A stretch of 64,000 nucleotides of DNA, from NCBI GenBank assembly GCA_030430025.1, contig JAUIGR010000004.1, positions 46,970 to 110,969 of the forward strand, in the 5' to 3' direction. Made by a program: the position numbers and the translations under genes. Shown here piece by piece: positions 34,935-46,427 of the stretch. The notes below the pieces were generated by a model. The model saw only the letters and a program-made list of their open reading frames with translations, was not told the origin of the DNA and searched no databases. The DNA comes from Gammaproteobacteria bacterium. Its GTDB lineage: Bacteria; Pseudomonadota; Gammaproteobacteria; Xanthomonadales; Marinicellaceae. Each line of letters begins with the position of its first letter. Within the stretch, counting starts at the first letter, position 1.

Positions 34935-36672
34935 ATCAATACACAAAGCCACCTTTGGCGATTTATTAAAGTACACAAAACCTTATCGCTGGGTGTTACT
35001 ACTTTCTTTAGCAGGAGCAATACTTGATGCAGCTATGCAAGCCACCTTTGCCGCCATGTTAAAACCGATTTTAGATAATGGATTCGCAGGGCAAGAACGT
35101 GCTTGGATAAACATCATTCCTGTTCTTATTATCGGATTGTTTATCTTAAGGTCTTTAGGCAACTTCATCGCTGCGTATGGATTCACCTGGACAGGCCGTA
35201 AAATTGTTAATGATTTGAGAAGACAAGTTTTTAACCGTTATCTCAAACTACCTCAAAAATTTTATGATGAACACGCCGCGGGTGGACTGATATCAAGAAT
35301 CACTTACGATGTAGAACAGATTGCCACAGGTGTGACCAAAAATCTAATACAGATTTTAAGAGAATCTCTGGCTATTATTATGTTCTTGTCGGTGATGTTT
35401 TATTATTCAGCTAAACTGGCTATGGTTGCTTTGGCAGTTTTTCCTCTTGTAACCATAATCATCCGTTTGATCAATAAAAGATTTCGACGAATTGGTTTTA
35501 ATATTCAACAGTCAGTAGCACACATTACTCAAATTGTAGAAGAAGCTGTCAAGGGTCAAAAAATCATCAAAATTTTTAAAGGTGAGGAAGATGAAAAAAG
35601 GCGGTTTAATACAACCATCAAAAAAAACCGGCAGCTACAAGTCAAAATTGTTGCTACACAAGAAATAACCGCTTCATCCGTGCACTTGATGATTGCCATT
35701 GCCCTATCTTCTATTATGTATTTAGCGGCTAAATCAAGCATGACACCAGGTACCTTCATGGCCTTCATGACAGCCATGCTGGCCCTAATGCCCTCAATCA
35801 GAAGGTTATCTCAAGTATTTACAACTATCCAAACGACTCTAGCTGCTGCTGACAGTGTACTGTACATTTTAAATCAACCAGAAGAAACTGACACAGGACA
35901 GAATCAACTACAGTCCGATCAAATCGCGATCACTTTCAATGATGTCAGTTTCTGTTACCAACATCAAGATCCTTCTGATAACACACAGGCACTAAAAAAC
36001 ATCAATCTGCATATCAAAGCCGGTGAAATTGTTGCTCTAGTAGGCGCATCAGGTAGTGGAAAAACCTCTTTAGTAAATCTCATTCCTCGGTTTCATGACT
36101 GTACAAAAGGTCAGATTTTGATCAATGGCAAAGACAGCTCATCATACAAAATAGACAACTTAAGAGATCACATAGCCATGGTCAGTCAAGAAGTGGTACT
36201 TTTTAATGATACCGTACGTAATAACATTGCCTACGGCTGCAATCAGTGCAAAAATGATGAAGAAATAGCAAATGCTGCAGAAAAAGCCAATGCCCTAACA
36301 TTTATTAAACAACTACCTCAAGGGTTTGACACCATCCTTGGTGATGATGGTACTCGTTTATCCGGGGGCCAGAGACAACGAATTGCTATCGCTCGTGCCA
36401 TTTTGAAAAATGCACCGATCTTAATTCTCGATGAAGCCACCTCAGCATTAGATACTGAATCAGAAAAACATATACAACAAGCTTTAAAAATCGTCATGCA
36501 AGGCCGAACAACTTTAGTCATTGCCCACCGCTTAAGTACTGTTGAACATGCCGACTCGGTGGTGGTCATGGATCACGGAGAAATCGCTGAAAGAGGCACC
36601 CACTCACAATTACTCAAACAAAAAGGTGTTTATTATCAATTACACAAAAATCAACAGTTGGATATCCAATAA
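34927..36672 (+). CDS. msbA: Lipid A export ATP-binding/permease protein
   Basis: Flips lipid A-core across the inner membrane. 581 residues: six-helix transmembrane domain (about 15-310) and an ABC domain with Walker A GASGSGKTS, signature LSGGQRQRIAIARA, Walker B ILILDEATSALD and the H-loop IAHRLST. Position directly before lpxK, overlapping it by one base (TAATG), marks it as MsbA rather than another exporter. Length matches E. coli (582). Confidence 0.94.
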   Translation: MNESIHKATFGDLLKYTKPYRWVLLLSLAGAILDAAMQATFAAMLKPILDNGFAGQERAWINIIPVLIIGLFILRSLGNFIAAYGFTWTGRKIVNDLRRQVFNRYLKLPQKFYDEHAAGGLISRITYDVEQIATGVTKNLIQILRESLAIIMFLSVMFYYSAKLAMVALAVFPLVTIIIRLINKRFRRIGFNIQQSVAHITQIVEEAVKGQKIIKIFKGEEDEKRRFNTTIKKNRQLQVKIVATQEITASSVHLMIAIALSSIMYLAAKSSMTPGTFMAFMTAMLALMPSIRRLSQVFTTIQTTLAAADSVLYILNQPEETDTGQNQLQSDQIAITFNDVSFCYQHQDPSDNTQALKNINLHIKAGEIVALVGASGSGKTSLVNLIPRFHDCTKGQILINGKDSSSYKIDNLRDHIAMVSQEVVLFNDTVRNNIAYGCNQCKNDEEIANAAEKANALTFIKQLPQGFDTILGDDGTRLSGGQRQRIAIARAILKNAPILILDEATSALDTESEKHIQQALKIVMQGRTTLVIAHRLSTVEHADSVVVMDHGEIAERGTHSQLLKQKGVYYQLHKNQQLDIQ

Positions 36673-37655
36673 TGAATGAGGAAAAAGTCAGACAAATTTG
36701 GTACGGAAACCAAACTCCTGGTTTATGGAGAAAAATTCTCGCGGCTGTTTTCAAAAATTTAGTATTTACTCGTAAATGGTGCTATCAAAAAGGTTTTTTT
36801 AAAAAGAGAAAGCTAAAAGTACCTGTTATTGTTATAGGTAATATCACTGCAGGTGGTGGTGGTAAAACACCTATGGTTATTTGGTTAGTTAACCACCTCA
36901 AATCATTAGGCTATAAACCAGGGATTATCTCTAGAGGGTATGGCGGCAAACGAAAAGTTGAACCTTTTTTTGTCACTCCACATGCTAACCCAGCCGCTTC
37001 CGGAGATGAACCATTATTAATGGCAAAACTAACGAATGTACCTGTAATGGTTGGCAAAAATCGTTTTCAAGCAGGTCATAAACTGATCTCTCAATACGGT
37101 GTTAACATCATTGTTTCAGACGATGGTATGCAACATTATGCACTACAACGTGATATCGAAATCATCATGCTTGATGGCACATGGAAGACAGGAAACAACA
37201 TGTTCATACCAGCAGGTCCTTTAAGAGAACCTCTAGAACGACTAACAGAAGCTGATTTAGTGATACATAAAGGTATCTCGCGGCACACTTATTATTACTC
37301 TCTGGGAATTGACTGTATTTACGCATTGAATCATGTGACAAATAAAAAACAACCCGCTGAATTCAGAAACCAAAAAATTCACGCCATTGCAGGTATTGCT
37401 AATCCTTCAAGTTTTTTTCGACTTTTAGCATCACAAGGTCTGGCTGTGATAAAAAAACCACTGCCTGACCACCATATATTTGAACCAAAAGATTTTGAGT
37501 TTAATGATGATTTATCTATTATCATCACTGAAAAAGATGCTGTGAAGTGCCATCACTTCAAATTTAAAAACGTATGGGTAGCTAGACTAAAAGTAATACC
37601 AACAGAGTCAACGATAACAGCTATCAATGAACTATTATCGAAAAAAATAGCATGA
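36672..37655 (+). CDS. lpxK: Tetraacyldisaccharide 4'-kinase
   Basis: Phosphorylates the 4' position of the lipid A disaccharide. 327 residues with a P-loop near residue 56 (GNITAGGGGKTPMVIW), SRGYGG, SGDEPLLMA and the DDGMQHYALQRD catalytic stretch (Asp for metal/base). C-terminal half carries TEKDAVKC. Starts on the msbA stop and overlaps kdsB by four bases. Confidence 0.95.
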   Translation: MNEEKVRQIWYGNQTPGLWRKILAAVFKNLVFTRKWCYQKGFFKKRKLKVPVIVIGNITAGGGGKTPMVIWLVNHLKSLGYKPGIISRGYGGKRKVEPFFVTPHANPAASGDEPLLMAKLTNVPVMVGKNRFQAGHKLISQYGVNIIVSDDGMQHYALQRDIEIIMLDGTWKTGNNMFIPAGPLREPLERLTEADLVIHKGISRHTYYYSLGIDCIYALNHVTNKKQPAEFRNQKIHAIAGIANPSSFFRLLASQGLAVIKKPLPDHHIFEPKDFEFNDDLSIIITEKDAVKCHHFKFKNVWVARLKVIPTESTITAINELLSKKIA

Positions 37656-38410
37656 ATAAAGATTTCGTTGTATGTATACCCGCTCGATATAATTCTTCCC
37701 GCCTACCCGGCAAACCTCTGATCAAAATCAAAGGCAAAGAATTGATCTTATGGGCAGTTGAGTCAGCAACACTTTTAAATCCTCGAGATTTAGTCATCGC
37801 CACTGATGATCAAAGAATTTATAACTGTGTGATGGATAATGGTCACCAAGCAATTATGACCAGTGAACATCATCAAAGCGGCACAGAAAGAATTGCCGAG
37901 TGTGCAGAAATCATGAACTGGTCTAATGACACCTTAGTGCTCAACTATCAAGGTGATGAACCAAACATACCTAAAAATAATGTCAATGCCGTTTTATCCT
38001 TATTTGACACTCATCCTAATATAAGCATCGGCACTCTGTACAAACCCATTCAAGATATAAAAGACATTTTTGACCCAAATATTGTTAAAGTAGTCACAGA
38101 TACTCATAACAAAGCACTCTATTTTTCCAGAGCACCTATTCCATGGAAACAAAGCGGTTTTGATGAAAAACAGATACTTAATACCACCTCATTTCATAAG
38201 CACCACATCGGTCTATACGCTTATAAAGTTTCTTTTTTGAAAGAGTTTGTAAGACACGCTCCAACAGATATAGAATTAATAGAATCTTTAGAACAGCTAC
38301 GTGCTTTATACTACGGATATGATATTGCTGTCGCCGAAGCAGTCGACCCCATGCCTCATGGAATTGACACACCACAAGACATTATCAATTTTGAAATGAA
38401 TCACTCATAG
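37652..38410 (+). CDS. kdsB: 3-deoxy-manno-octulosonate cytidylyltransferase
   Basis: Activates Kdo as CMP-Kdo for lipopolysaccharide core synthesis. 252 residues with the nucleotidyltransferase start VCIPARYNSSRLPGKPL, VLNYQGDEPNIP and FSRAPIPWKQ, HHIGLYAYK, and LEQLRALYYG near the end. The small YcaR protein often found between lpxK and kdsB is absent; the genes overlap instead. Confidence 0.96.
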   Translation: MNKDFVVCIPARYNSSRLPGKPLIKIKGKELILWAVESATLLNPRDLVIATDDQRIYNCVMDNGHQAIMTSEHHQSGTERIAECAEIMNWSNDTLVLNYQGDEPNIPKNNVNAVLSLFDTHPNISIGTLYKPIQDIKDIFDPNIVKVVTDTHNKALYFSRAPIPWKQSGFDEKQILNTTSFHKHHIGLYAYKVSFLKEFVRHAPTDIELIESLEQLRALYYGYDIAVAEAVDPMPHGIDTPQDIINFEMNHS

Positions 38411-38586
38411 ATTAATTCAAGACAGCAAAACGACTGAATATATAAAAGATTCTCATTTCTAATTGACGAACTTTCTTATTAGTTCATGCTATATCCTGCT
38501 GATGCAGTGCAATGGACAAACTCACCGATTCCCCAGTACCAGCTTCTTACTCACTATACAACAAACCTAAAGATTACATAAGAAAA

Positions 38587-38679
38587 TGGCGGAGAGTGAG
38601 GGATTTGAACCCTCGATGAGCTTTTAACACCCATACTCCCTTAGCAGGGGAGCGCCTTCAGCCGCTCGGCCAACTCTCC
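38587..38679 (-). tRNA. serX: tRNA-Ser (anticodon GCU)
   Basis: 93 bases on the minus strand including an encoded CCA end. Acceptor arms GGAGAGT / ACTCTCC pair fully, discriminator is G. The anticodon arm CTCCC-CTGCTAA-GGGAG reads AGC/AGU codons; T arm GAGGG-TTCAAAT-CCCTC is intact; a long variable arm is present as required for serine tRNAs. Located downstream of csrA as in many gammaproteobacteria. Confidence 0.96.
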
Positions 38680-38756
38680 GTTTTCATCTTTAAAAAATTA
38701 ACTGGCTAGATACGTAATCTTAGAATTCGTAATCATGAACCACAAAAAGGAAGCAT

Positions 38757-38784
38757 ATTTTAATGTATTCTTTCCAATTTGCAA
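38757..38784 (-). promoter_or_regulatory. Probable promoter of tRNA-Ser
   Basis: Minus strand: -35 TTGCAA (38779-38784), 16-bp spacer, -10 TAAAAT (38757-38762). The start would fall about 70-75 bases before the mature tRNA 5' end. Confidence 0.45.
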
Positions 38785-38806
38785 CTTCAAATAACAAACC
38801 CGACAA

Positions 38807-39025
38807 TCATCGATTACCCATATTGTCTACATCATCTTCTAAATCAATCTCTACTCCAGTTTGTTCTCCCTTAATCCGCTCATAGATTTCTTCTCTATGA
38901 ACAGCAATTTCTTTGGGAGCATTGATTCCAATCCTGACTTGGTTACCTTTAATACCTAAAACTGTGACTGTAACATCATCACCTATCATTAATGTTTCAC
39001 CAACTCTTCTTGTCAAAATTAACAT
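38807..39025 (-). CDS. csrA: Carbon storage regulator CsrA
   Basis: 72-residue RNA-binding dimer that binds GGA motifs in mRNA leaders and controls carbon use, motility and biofilm. Starts [20 protein letters not shown], followed by [20 protein letters not shown], both signature strands including the RNA-contacting Arg44 region. AGGAG precedes the ATG. The tail ([16 protein letters not shown]) is somewhat longer than in E. coli (61). Follows alaS on the same strand. Confidence 0.97.
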   Translation of the reverse strand: MLILTRRVGETLMIGDDVTVTVLGIKGNQVRIGINAPKEIAVHREEIYERIKGEQTGVEIDLEDDVDNMGNR

Positions 39026-39150
39026 GTAAATCTCCTTGTGTTATTATACCTTCCGACTCCTCGGGATGAGTCACCGCGATCACCTAACGGTTATCCGAAA
39101 AGATCAGCGGATAAATAGATTAAACTACATTTTGCTCAGCTTTTGAAGCT

Positions 39151-41751
39151 TTATTTTGGGATTGCATCTGCTATAGAGGTTCTCAATTGCTCAATATTCG
39201 CTTCACAACCACCTTGTGCAAAATCAGGTCTGCCACCACCTCTGCCACCCAAAGGTTCTAAAATATCTTTTATTATTTGGCCTGCATGTATTTTTTTCAT
39301 TAGATTCTTAGTGACCCCTACTAGTACTTGAGCTTTGCCACCACTGACATTAGCAAACACTACAATACCTTGATCATATTTATCTTTAAAACCATCAACA
39401 TGGTCTCGCAATACTGCAACATCGGTATCTTCAAAAACATGACTGAGAATATGCATACCATCAACTTCTTGTACTGCTGAATAAATATTCTGAACAGCAT
39501 GTTTAGCCTGAACTTGATGAACAGTAGTTAATTCAGATAGCAACGCTTTATTTTTTTCTAATAGTTGGCCAACTGATTGAACGACTTGACTGGATTGCAC
39601 CCTCAACTGTTGTGCCAAGTCTTTGAGTTGCTTTTCCTGGCTCTGAATATACTCAATCGCCACCTGCCCTGTGACTGCTTCTATCCGACGCACTCCTGAT
39701 GCAATAGCTGATTCTTCTGTAATCTTAAACATGCCAATATCACCTGTCGCATCGACATGCGTACCTCCGCACAATTCAACTGAGTAACCACCAAAATTCA
39801 TCACTCGAACTTGGTCTCCATATTTTTCACCAAATAAAGCCATAGCGCCACTAGCAACAGCCTGATCAAAATTCATTATCTCATCTTTAGCAACATAGTT
39901 TCTACGAATGGCCTGATTAACAACCTGTTCGATATCAATGAGTTGTTGTCGAGTCACAGCTTGGTCATGAGAAAAATCAAACCTCAGTTTATCGGCTGCA
40001 ACCAATGACCCTTTTTGTTGAACATGAGTTCCTAATATATCTCTTAATACTTTATGCAATAAGTGTGTCGCAGAATGATTTTTCACCACTGATTGGCGAA
40101 AATCCTGATCTATCTCTGCGTGCACCATGTCATTCTTTCTTAACTTGCCTGATTTGACTTGAACATGGTGTAAATGAAATTGCCCTGCTGCCTTTTGTGT
40201 ATCAGAAACCACTGCGTGACCATCACCCAACTTGAGCACCCCTTGATCACCTACCTGTCCGCCTGACTCAGCATAGAATGGCGTTTCATTCAATACCACC
40301 ATTGCCTCATCACCAGATAAAAGTTCATCGACTAAAACATTATCTCGTATGATCGCAATCACCTGCGATTGAGAAATAATTTGGTTATAACCAAGAAATT
40401 TTGTGGGGATCAACTGTTCAATCATATCAGCAGAAAGCTGGTTATTTTGAATAAACTGTTTTGCTGATTTTGATCGCTTTTTTTGCGCTTGCATTAATTG
40501 GTCAAAGGCAGCTTCATCAACTACACGACCTGACTCCCGTGCCACATCTTGTGTTAAATCCAAAGGAAAACCATAAGTATCATATAACGTAAATGCCACC
40601 TCTCCCGATATATTCTCACCTGCTGCCAGATTATGGGTCATCTTTTGGTATTCCTGCATACCCAAACTCAGTGTCTCAGCGAATTTTTGCTCTTCTTTTT
40701 TCAATACAGCAATAATTTCGTCATTTTTGTCAACAAGTTCAGCATAATCAGCACCCATCACTTCAATCAATGCAGGTACCATCTGATAGAAAAACAAATC
40801 TTTGGCACCTAACTTGTGGCCATGACGAGCAGCACGTCGAATAATACGCCGCAGCACATAACCCCGCCCTTCATTTGAGGGTAATACACCGTCAGCTATC
40901 AAAAAAGCACAAGTACGAATATGATCGGCAATCACTTTTAAAGACGGACTCTGATGATCAACTGTACCAGTAAGCTCAACTGCCTTAGCAATCAAATATT
41001 GGAATAAATCTATATCATAATTATTATGCTTCCCCTGCATGATAGAAGCTATCCTTTCCAATCCCATACCAGTATCAACACATGGCTTTGGTAAAGGATG
41101 TAAAGTGCCATCAACTTGTCGATCAAACTGCATAAACACTAAATTCCAGATTTCTATATAACGATCTCCATCTTCTTCAGGTGTCCCAGGTGGTCCTCCG
41201 GCAATAGATTCGCCATGATCATAAAATATTTCAGAACAAGGACCACAAGGCCCTGTATCACCCATCTGCCAAAAATTGTCCTTAGCCCCTATCCGTGACA
41301 ACCTGTCTCTTGGAAAACCAATATCATGTAGCCATATTTGTTCAGCTTCATCATCCTCTTCAAACACAGTCACCCAAAGCTTCTCTGTAGGCAGTTGCAA
41401 CTCTTCAGTTAAAAACTGCCATGAAAATCTGATCGCTTCACGCTTGAAATAGTCTCCAAAACTAAAATTGCCCAACATTTCGAAAAATGTATGATGACGT
41501 GCCGTATAACCAACCTGATCAAGGTCATTGTGTTTACCACCTGCCCTTACACATCTCTGGGATGAGGTAGCCCGTGTATAATTCCTTTTTTCGGCTCCTA
41601 AGAATACATCTTTAAACTGCACCATACCGGCATTAACAAACAGCAAGGTAGGATCATTACTCGGAATCAATGAACTGCTCTTAACTTTGATATGTTGGTT
41701 TTTCTCAAAAAAAGCCAAAAATTTATTTCTGATTGCCTGGGTACTCAGCAT
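39151..41751 (-). CDS. alaS: Alanyl-tRNA synthetase
   Basis: Charges tRNA-Ala and edits mischarged Ser/Gly. 866 residues: class II core with FVNAGMVQFKDVFLG and RCVRAGGKHNDLDQVGYT, middle tRNA-recognition domain, editing domain with HSATHLLHKVLR and the Zn motif CGGTHVDATG, and C-terminal C-Ala domain ending GGRGGGRPDFAQGG. Length is normal (E. coli 876). Gene order alaS-csrA-tRNA-Ser is kept, while recA-recX, often upstream of alaS, lies 10 kb away. Confidence 0.97.
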   Translation of the reverse strand: MLSTQAIRNKFLAFFEKNQHIKVKSSSLIPSNDPTLLFVNAGMVQFKDVFLGAEKRNYTRATSSQRCVRAGGKHNDLDQVGYTARHHTFFEMLGNFSFGDYFKREAIRFSWQFLTEELQLPTEKLWVTVFEEDDEAEQIWLHDIGFPRDRLSRIGAKDNFWQMGDTGPCGPCSEIFYDHGESIAGGPPGTPEEDGDRYIEIWNLVFMQFDRQVDGTLHPLPKPCVDTGMGLERIASIMQGKHNNYDIDLFQYLIAKAVELTGTVDHQSPSLKVIADHIRTCAFLIADGVLPSNEGRGYVLRRIIRRAARHGHKLGAKDLFFYQMVPALIEVMGADYAELVDKNDEIIAVLKKEEQKFAETLSLGMQEYQKMTHNLAAGENISGEVAFTLYDTYGFPLDLTQDVARESGRVVDEAAFDQLMQAQKKRSKSAKQFIQNNQLSADMIEQLIPTKFLGYNQIISQSQVIAIIRDNVLVDELLSGDEAMVVLNETPFYAESGGQVGDQGVLKLGDGHAVVSDTQKAAGQFHLHHVQVKSGKLRKNDMVHAEIDQDFRQSVVKNHSATHLLHKVLRDILGTHVQQKGSLVAADKLRFDFSHDQAVTRQQLIDIEQVVNQAIRRNYVAKDEIMNFDQAVASGAMALFGEKYGDQVRVMNFGGYSVELCGGTHVDATGDIGMFKITEESAIASGVRRIEAVTGQVAIEYIQSQEKQLKDLAQQLRVQSSQVVQSVGQLLEKNKALLSELTTVHQVQAKHAVQNIYSAVQEVDGMHILSHVFEDTDVAVLRDHVDGFKDKYDQGIVVFANVSGGKAQVLVGVTKNLMKKIHAGQIIKDILEPLGGRGGGRPDFAQGGCEANIEQLRTSIADAIPK

Positions 41752-41858
41752 GAATCAAATTCTCAAATAATGAAATCTCGGAATTTTATTGAATTTTGCG
41801 ATTGTCGACAACGCCATTCAACAAACAAAACAAGCATCTTCCTCTATATTGACAGAAC

Positions 41859-42662
41859 TCACCCTAACAAACCATTCAAATAGCCAAGCTTCCAAACTGC
41901 AAAACCTGCACCACCTAAAATAGTCAATGCAAGCAACCATTTCAGCAAACTTGAACCTGTTGGTTCATCCTCTATAGCATGCGACACATTTTCTTTCTTT
42001 AATTCATCATCCACTTCAACTTGTTTCTTTTCTTCCGGGCCAGACATACCGGGTGTTTGGATCAGAAAACGTAAATCATCTAGTTTGACTTCATCACCAA
42101 CTTTCAATAGTAACTCTTCTATTTTTTCACCATTCACGTAAGTCCCATTAGAAGAATCAAGATCCTTTATAGTTAAACCATCCGAATCAACGGTAATTTG
42201 TGCATGCTTTCGCGAAATTCCTTCTGAATTGAGACAAATATGGCATTCAGAATGTCTGCCCATAACAGTAACCCCACGTAACGGAAACGTTTTACCGAAA
42301 TAGGCTCCTGATACTCCGCGTAACACAAACTTTGGTAAAGCCATACGAATACGGGTCCTATTATCATCCTTCTCCTCACTCTGGGATTCTAACACCTTCA
42401 TATGTACCTGAGAAATGATCACTAAATCACCAGGCCGAACTTCCTTCTGTCCTTTAACCAATTTACCATTCACTGAAACCAATCGGGCCTCACTGTTGAT
42501 CGAAATATGCATTTCAGTGCCGTTAACATGCAACGTGGCGTGAACATCGGCTAGCCCTTTGTCCTTAATCACAATATCAGCATCATCTGAAGAACCAATA
42601 TCAATTAGGCCGTCACTAATAGTCTGATCAGAAATTTCGCCGTGAGGAAAATGCAGTTTCAT
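41859..42662 (-). CDS. Twin FHA-domain membrane protein
   Basis: 267 residues. A degenerate FHA-like domain (about 1-95, with IGSSDDADIVI and ADVHATLHV) is followed by a canonical FHA domain (about 115-205) with GRHSECHICL, ISRKHAQI and SSNGTYVNG, the residues that bind phosphothreonine. After a charged linker, one helix (about 243-262) anchors the C-terminus, leaving FHA domains cytoplasmic. It may read out Ser/Thr kinase signalling; a kinase gene lies 4 kb away. No partner enzyme is adjacent. Confidence 0.82.
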   Translation of the reverse strand: MKLHFPHGEISDQTISDGLIDIGSSDDADIVIKDKGLADVHATLHVNGTEMHISINSEARLVSVNGKLVKGQKEVRPGDLVIISQVHMKVLESQSEEKDDNRTRIRMALPKFVLRGVSGAYFGKTFPLRGVTVMGRHSECHICLNSEGISRKHAQITVDSDGLTIKDLDSSNGTYVNGEKIEELLLKVGDEVKLDDLRFLIQTPGMSGPEEKKQVEVDDELKKENVSHAIEDEPTGSSLLKWLLALTILGGAGFAVWKLGYLNGLLG

Positions 42663-42740
42663 GATTCATTCCCTAAATGTATTTGTTATACCCATTATCG
42701 ATTATATCAAAACCAACCCTAGGCGCAAGCAGTGAATGCT

Positions 42741-44024
<1,284 letters not shown>

Positions 44025-44092
44025 TTAAAGATTAAAAACAAAACCGGCATTGTATCCCAACACTGACTGATAAAGAAGATTAGATAAGACCA

Positions 44093-44788
44093 TCACCATT
44101 TTTTCTGTTCAGTACCAAAATGTTTTTCTAGCCATTGAGCATGGTCAGCCAATTCTTGCTCAGATGCTTTGACAGTAACCAATGTTGGCAAAGAAGACAC
44201 ATCGAAACATAATTGATCAAAAGATGTGTCATTCCTGGCTGATAACTCAAGTTTAGTTTGGCCACCAGTGATGGCTAAATAAACTTGGGCTAATATTTCA
44301 GAATCAAGTAAGGCACCATGCAAAGTTCTATGTTCATTACTGACACCATAACGTTTGCATAAAGCATCCAAATTGTTTTTGGCTCCTGGATGGTGTTGTC
44401 TTGCCAATGTTAAACTGTCAGTGATCGAACAGATATCTTCCAATTTAAAATTTTTACCACATAACATCAACTCATGATTGATGAAACCAACGTCAAAAGG
44501 TGCATTATGTATCACCAATTCAGCACCTTGAATGAATTCAATAAACTGATCAACAATTTGTGAAAAAGAGGGCTTGTCACTTAAAAAATCATTGCTAATA
44601 CCATGAATTGCTAGCGCCTCTGCATCGATTTGCAAATTTGGATTAACATATTGATGATAATTAGTATCAGTAATGACTCTGTTTTGAACCACAACCGCTC
44701 CAATTTCAATAATGCGATGACCTTCCTCCGGTTTCAAACCTGTGGTTTCTGTATCCAACATGATTTGCTTGCCAACAATGAGATTCAT
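44093..44788 (-). CDS. dnaQ: DNA polymerase III epsilon subunit (proofreading exonuclease)
   Basis: 231 residues, DEDDh exonuclease: MLDTETTGL (first Asp/Glu), [13 protein letters not shown], and [17 protein letters not shown] with the catalytic His/Asp ([10 protein letters not shown]). Ends with a short tail holding the polymerase-clamp contact region. Overlaps rnhA by four bases; rnhA-dnaQ linkage is standard. Confidence 0.95.
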   Translation of the reverse strand: MNLIVGKQIMLDTETTGLKPEEGHRIIEIGAVVVQNRVITDTNYHQYVNPNLQIDAEALAIHGISNDFLSDKPSFSQIVDQFIEFIQGAELVIHNAPFDVGFINHELMLCGKNFKLEDICSITDSLTLARQHHPGAKNNLDALCKRYGVSNEHRTLHGALLDSEILAQVYLAITGGQTKLELSARNDTSFDQLCFDVSSLPTLVTVKASEQELADHAQWLEKHFGTEQKKW

Positions 44789-45240
44789 ATAATTTGCTCC
44801 GCCTGCTCACGTGCTATGGCATCAACACGTTCATTTTGATCATGGCCTGCATGTCCTTTAACCCAGTGCCAATCAATATCATGTGGTTTCATTAAATCAC
44901 TCAGCTGCTGCCATAATAACTGATTTTTAACTGGCTGCTTTTTGCTATTTTTCCAGTTATTTTTCTCCCATCCTTGAAGCCACTGTGTCGCACCATTTAT
45001 AACATATTTTGAATCCGTATACAGTTCGACTTGACAACTCTTTGTGAGTGCTTTGAGTGCCTTGATGACAGCAGTGAGTTCCATTTGATTGTTTGTGGTA
45101 TCAGCTTGTTTGCCGGACAACACCTTTTCTTTTCCTTTATAAATCAGCAAACAGGCCCATCCTCCAGCTCCCGGATTACCTAAACAGGAACCATCTGTAT
45201 AAATCTTGACCTTTGGTCTATTATCCGTAACATCATTCAC
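44785..45240 (-). CDS. rnhA: Ribonuclease HI
   Basis: Cuts RNA in RNA-DNA hybrids. About 151 residues with all catalytic acids: [40 protein letters not shown], and the [11 protein letters not shown] end. Start is uncertain: GTG at 45240, ATG at 45261 or a still longer frame to 45327. A strong promoter overlaps the ATG (its -10 lies at 45247-45252), which favours the GTG. The gene is divergent from gloB. Confidence 0.93.
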   Translation of the reverse strand: MNDVTDNRPKVKIYTDGSCLGNPGAGGWACLLIYKGKEKVLSGKQADTTNNQMELTAVIKALKALTKSCQVELYTDSKYVINGATQWLQGWEKNNWKNSKKQPVKNQLLWQQLSDLMKPHDIDWHWVKGHAGHDQNERVDAIAREQAEQII

Positions 45241-45246
45241 AGACCT

Positions 45247-45274
45247 ATTATAATTCAACATCGAAACATGACAA
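45247..45274 (-). promoter_or_regulatory. rnhA promoter with shared palindromic -10 (also gloB)
   Basis: Minus strand: -35 TTGTCA (45269-45274), 16-bp spacer, -10 TATAAT (45247-45252); expected start at about 45240, exactly the GTG. On the plus strand the same ATTATAAT palindrome gives a -10 at 45249-45254 for gloB with a weak -35 (GTAACA), starting about seven bases before the gloB ATG. Confidence 0.5.
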
Positions 45275-46035
45275 TCGAAATCAACCCAATCCCCGCCTTT
45301 AACGACAATTACATTTGGGCAATACATAACAATAAAAATGTAGTTATTGTTGATCCAGGTGATGGAGACAAAGTCACTTCCTTTCTACATCAAAATCAGC
45401 TGACTTTAACCGCCATATTGATTACTCACCACCACCATGATCACACAGGTGGACTTGTTGACCTACAAGACCAATGGCTATGTCCTGTTTATGCACCTGT
45501 TGACTCAAGAATCCCTGGCAAACTGACACATGTGCATCACAAAGATCAAGTAAATGTCGACCCCCTTGACCTGACCCTGAATGTTCTTGAAACTCCAGGT
45601 CATACTTTGACACACGTGGTCTACCATGATGAAGAGAGACTGTTTTGCGGCGATACTTTATTTTCTCTCGGTTGTGGTCGGATGTTTGAAGGTACCCCAA
45701 AACAATTCACGAGATCACTCAAACTCCTTAAAGAACTATCAAGCTCAATTGAAATCTTTTGCGCTCACGAATACACATTAGCTAATGGACAATTCGCCAA
45801 ACAACTGATGCAAAATAATAACCAACTGGAGATCTACCTGAAAAAAATCAAAGCTCGACGAACAAAAAATCTACCCTCCTTACCAAGTACCTTGGCTCTA
45901 GAAAAAACAATCAATCCCTTTCTCAACCTGACAAATGAACACATCATAGAAACACTAGAACATCACACATCATCAACCATTCAAAGCGAAGAACACGCTT
46001 TTGCAGTGATGCGTGAGTGGAAAGATCAATTCTGA
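45268..46035 (+). CDS. gloB: Hydroxyacylglutathione hydrolase (glyoxalase II)
   Basis: Hydrolyses S-lactoylglutathione to lactate and glutathione, second step of methylglyoxal detoxification. 255 residues, metallo-beta-lactamase fold: [10 protein letters not shown] binuclear site, [29 protein letters not shown] and HEYTLANG. The C-terminal helical domain ends in RxWKDQF. Divergent from rnhA with no Shine-Dalgarno; rnhA-gloB pairing is widespread. Confidence 0.95.
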   Translation: MTIEINPIPAFNDNYIWAIHNNKNVVIVDPGDGDKVTSFLHQNQLTLTAILITHHHHDHTGGLVDLQDQWLCPVYAPVDSRIPGKLTHVHHKDQVNVDPLDLTLNVLETPGHTLTHVVYHDEERLFCGDTLFSLGCGRMFEGTPKQFTRSLKLLKELSSSIEIFCAHEYTLANGQFAKQLMQNNNQLEIYLKKIKARRTKNLPSLPSTLALEKTINPFLNLTNEHIIETLEHHTSSTIQSEEHAFAVMREWKDQF

Positions 46036-46427
46036 ACATCCTCATAAGCACAAATGACTATCCTGGCTATATGAATGATCGAGAAAAGACTTTGTATCCC
46101 ACCTTATTAACCATCAACTAAAAACAATACCAACTAGATTGATCAACTCATAGGGTTAACTAAATAAATCGATTGACAAGTCTACAAGTCAATCAATGGC
46201 ATCTATATTGAATGTAGGCTAAAATAGTAAGAACAATTTTGTGGCGTGTGTGGACGAAGTTATAGCAAGAATCAAGTAACACAGGTGGTTGAAAATGAAC
46301 AACACTCTCGCTAATTTATGTACTAATGAATATTAGTAAAGTGAATATTTACTTCAATTGCTTAGACTTAAAGGCTTAGAAAACATCATTTCTGCTTGTC
46401 TACTCCACGGTTATTTTGGGGGAAATA
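46036..46427. other. 392-bp intergenic region before the kinase gene
   Basis: No coding frame is seen. It holds a perfect hairpin GATTGAC / GTCAATC at 46171-46194, which probably ends the gloB transcript, and AT-rich sequence with a small palindromic patch around 46330 (GAATATT..AATATT). No confident promoter for the kinase; GGGGGAA just before 46428 is its ribosome site. Confidence 0.45.
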